Assembly: GCA_035518875.1 (NCBI GenBank) | Contig: DATIXD010000345.1 | Coordinates: 1 to 7,683 of the forward strand | Origin: DATIXD01 sp035518875 | GTDB taxonomy: Bacteria; Pseudomonadota; Gammaproteobacteria; Methylococcales; Methylococcaceae | Reading direction: 5' to 3' | Length of the DNA: 7,683 bases | In this document: one piece after another, positions 6,237 to 7,683 of the stretch | How the letters are laid out: each line of letters opens with the position of its first letter | Position numbering within the stretch: the stretch's first letter is position 1 | Position numbers and translations under genes: made by a program | The notes under the pieces: generated by a model | What the model was told of the DNA's origin: nothing | Seen by the model: the letters and a program-made list of their open reading frames with translations, nothing else | The model's database searches: none

Positions 6237-6250
6237 CATTAACATTAACA
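6231..6250. repeat. Three tandem copies of CATTAA
   Basis: The hexamer CATTAA occurs three times in a row plus CA. The first copy supplies the last codon and stop (CAT TAA) of the histidine kinase remnant. It is short and possibly length-variable, with no function evident. Confidence 0.8.
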
Positions 6251-6497
6251 GACTGAATGCCAGAAATCGCCGCACGCCAAACGGACTGCGCCCAAAACCG
6301 TTTTGATGTCCGGTCAGTGGGAGTATGCCCTTGCCGCTTTTCCTGAGCCAACCGAATTCAAATCAACGACTTATAACGCATTCCCTGCCTATATAATGCA
6401 GGCTCCCGAGCCAAAACACGGCTCCAGCGGTAAAACTCAGATGAAGCTTCGGCGTTTCATTCGCGTGTGCGCAAAAACACTGCACAACGAGGCGACC
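6237..6497. other. Non-coding gap with GGCTC/GAGCC inverted repeats
   Basis: No supported gene lies here. At 6401-6424 the alternating arms GGCTC, GAGCC and GGCTC can form either of two short hairpins. They sit downstream of the minus-strand membrane gene without a clear T-run, so a terminator is only possible. TATAAT at 6392-6397 has no matching -35. Confidence 0.4.
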
Positions 6498-7025
6498 TCA
6501 CACGGCCGCCCCAAGCTCCCCGATTTCCAGAACCAGTTTGATAGCCTCAAGCGTATTCTTGAGATCGATGCTGTGGAGCAGGTCTGCGGGCAAAGTAGCC
6601 TGGCCATGTTTCAAATGGGAAAGCAGCAGGATCATGCCCGCGATTAGCAACCCGCCTGAACCCAAACCCAGAATCCATCTCAGCGTGAGGCTGAGACCGC
6701 CGCGCAATAAAAAATATTCCCCGATCAATCCACCGCCAAGGGCTGATAAGCCAAGTGCCAATTTGCCACTCGGCATTCTGCGAGGTGATTTAACGGCCTG
6801 TTTGTGCAATAGCGTGGCGCGGTGTTTATGAACCGCTTTTTCCAACTGGTGTGTAGAGATACCCTCAAGATGGTCGTATTCGTCGATTGACTTCAGCAGG
6901 GAACGGAGCAGTCCACGGTAATTCCTTGACCCTTGCAGGTTGTCTAAGGCATTCTCCAAATCCTCTGCAAAACGAAAGCAACCCTTGTCCGACGTGAGAT
7001 CGTAGTGGGTGGTTTTGAGGCTCAA
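6498..7025 (-). CDS. Unrecognised two-helix membrane protein, possibly 5'-interrupted
   Basis: The open frame gives 175 residues from a TTG at 7025, which has AAGGG four bases upstream. The first ~80 residues are soluble and charged (FAEDLENALDNL, LLKSIDEYDHLEGISTHQLE). Then come KSPRRMPSGK and two membrane helices (about 88-107, LALGLSALGGGLIGEYFLL; 113-137, LTLRWILGLGSGGLLIAGMI), and a cytoplasmic-looking tail LPADLLHSIDLKNTLEAIKL. Positive charges before helix 1 suggest both ends are inside. The family is not recognised. The same frame continues upstream through one TAA to an ATG at 7106, so the original protein was probably about 27 residues longer. The current product either starts by re-initiation at TTG or is a pseudogene. 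Its upstream neighbour on the same strand is a slipin remnant. Confidence 0.6.
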   Translation of the reverse strand: MSLKTTHYDLTSDKGCFRFAEDLENALDNLQGSRNYRGLLRSLLKSIDEYDHLEGISTHQLEKAVHKHRATLLHKQAVKSPRRMPSGKLALGLSALGGGLIGEYFLLRGGLSLTLRWILGLGSGGLLIAGMILLLSHLKHGQATLPADLLHSIDLKNTLEAIKLVLEIGELGAAV

Positions 7026-7106
7026 TAGGCCCTTCAGGGCCTCGAGTTTCTTGCGCCCTTACGGGTTCTGATAAGCTAACTTGATGTCATTGACCGTCAG
7101 GCTCAT
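7026..7106 (-). other. 5' in-frame extension of the membrane gene, cut by a TAA
   Basis: From the ATG at 7106 the frame reads MSLTVNDIKLAYQNP, TAA (7061-7059), then GRKKLEALKG straight into the downstream frame. The peptide looks coding on both sides of the stop. A single CAA-to-TAA change would explain it (NPQGRKKLEAL). The inverted repeat GGCCCT.TC.AGGGCC at 7028-7041 lies just upstream of the TTG at 7025. Confidence 0.5.
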
Positions 7107-7250
7107 TTGTTTACTCGGTTGGCAGCTGATGGACAGATCGGTGCAATCTCTGATAACCAGAGGACTGATGCGGCGAGTGGCGATTCCTCTCTGGACGTTG
7201 CCGGTCGACAGATAACCGCCACGTTGCTTCAGCCTCGCTTCGGCAGTTGT

Positions 7251-7525
7251 CTAGTTCAACAGGCACGCAAATCCGCGGGCCAGATTGAGAAAGTCCGATG
7301 GCATCAAAACGTGGTGGTCGTATTCTGCTCGGCACTGACCTTGGCAATCATCTAAATCCGTCTGAACTCCAGCACAATCGGGTTTCCCGCTATCTGCCGC
7401 GGGCCATCGGACAAATTGAATGACGCTTCCTGTTCCGCCTCGGCCTTGATCGAGCGGGCACCCTATTTCCGAACCGTTTCTGCCTTTTGGGCCATGGCAC
7501 GCTGCATCGACTCGGGAGTTTTAGC
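7251..7525 (-). pseudogene. Slipin-type SPFH/band 7 protein, degraded C-terminal remnant
   Basis: The minus strand reads KTPESMQRAMAQKAETVRK, stop (TAG 7465-7463), GARSIKAEAEQEASFNLSDG, PRQIAGNPIVLEFRRI, stop (TAG 7354-7352), MIAKVSAEQNTTT. After a one-base deletion near 7310 it continues VLMPSDFLNLARGFACLLN, then TAG at 7253-7251. This is the C-terminal half of slipins: LPESMQRAMA, IKAEAE.EAS, IA..PIALELRRMQM, AEQNTTTI and MPSDF are the usual pattern. The second stop fits CAG-to-TAG. Slipins are membrane-anchored scaffold proteins, often paired with a NfeD protein, absent here. The region upstream of 7525 in the same frame no longer resembles the family. Two nonsense codons plus a frameshift make this a true pseudogene. 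Confidence 0.75.
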
Positions 7526-7606
7526 GCTGGCCCTGTTTTTGTACAAAATTTTGCCGAGCTGAAGTACGTTTCTGCGGTTTAGACTGCCTTCAGGATTGGC
7601 AGCAAC

Positions 7607-7683
7607 TTAGCCCATCTTTAACACCTTCCCCCGAGAAAGATCGATAATCTGGCGAAATACGCTAAGCAAGTCTTTGATTATTG
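7607..7683 (-). other. Unrecognised partial reading frame at the right edge
   Basis: The minus frame entering from the edge reads IIKDLLSVFRQIIDLSRGKV followed by LKMG and TAA (7609-7607). It looks protein-like but is too short to identify. It is in the same frame as the slipin remnant, so it could be part of the same decayed gene or the end of a different one. Confidence 0.2.

Noticed and set aside
6392..6397. TATAAT as a promoter -10
   Set aside because: No -35-like hexamer occurs at 16-18 bases upstream and no supported plus-strand gene follows.
6303..6647. A 114-codon plus-strand frame
   Set aside because: It overlaps the minus-strand membrane protein, has no ribosome binding site, and shows no family features.
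7107..7355. Plus-strand frame of 82 codons and a minus-strand frame of 78 codons
   Set aside because: Both overlap the slipin remnant, whose motifs are read in other minus frames.
1..7683. CRISPR array, tRNA, rRNA, insertion sequence ends
   Set aside because: No regularly spaced repeats, cloverleaf-like segments, rRNA motifs or transposase frames were seen on either strand.

Overview
The window looks like a moderately GC-rich gammaproteobacterial chromosome. The evidence is Fur-box-like operators, Enterobacteria-type sigma70 promoters, and protein styles such as a coiled-coil porin, a diheme cytochrome c peroxidase, EcsC and slipin. An aquatic or methanotroph-like lineage is possible, but no taxonomic marker gene is present, so that is inference only.

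Left part (1-3282): a divergent envelope and redox module. On the minus strand lie a secreted FMN-binding-domain protein (cut by the left edge), a hairpin terminator, and an outer-membrane porin with an N-terminal coiled coil. On the plus strand lies a periplasmic diheme cytochrome c peroxidase / MauG-family protein. The porin promoter (TTGCAT-16-TATAAT) is covered by two Fur-box-like sequences. Its position means the porin must start near 1881. That start is one base out of frame with the body of the gene across an A6 tract.

Middle (3416-4279): a strong promoter (TTGACA-16-TATCAT) whose -10 lies inside a Fur-like box drives three small genes of 61, 78 and 81 codons, each with a good ribosome binding site. 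None has a function I can name. Together they look like an iron-starvation-induced small-protein operon and are the best candidate here for an undescribed system. It shares an 11-bp operator core with the porin promoter, so both halves may belong to one iron regulon.

Next (4279-5480): apparent remnants of an AlpA-like DNA-binding protein and of the C-terminus of a Sel1-repeat protein are joined by stop/start overlaps (TGATG, ATGA) to an intact EcsC-family gene.

Right part (5575-7683): a zone of gene decay. It holds a sensor histidine kinase lacking its sensor and HAMP regions and broken by two frameshifts at A-runs; an unrecognised two-helix membrane protein with a premature TAA; and a slipin (SPFH/band 7) remnant with two nonsense codons and a frameshift. 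The nonsense codons argue for real decay. The A-run frameshifts could instead be sequencing errors. No RNA gene, insertion sequence or CRISPR array was seen.
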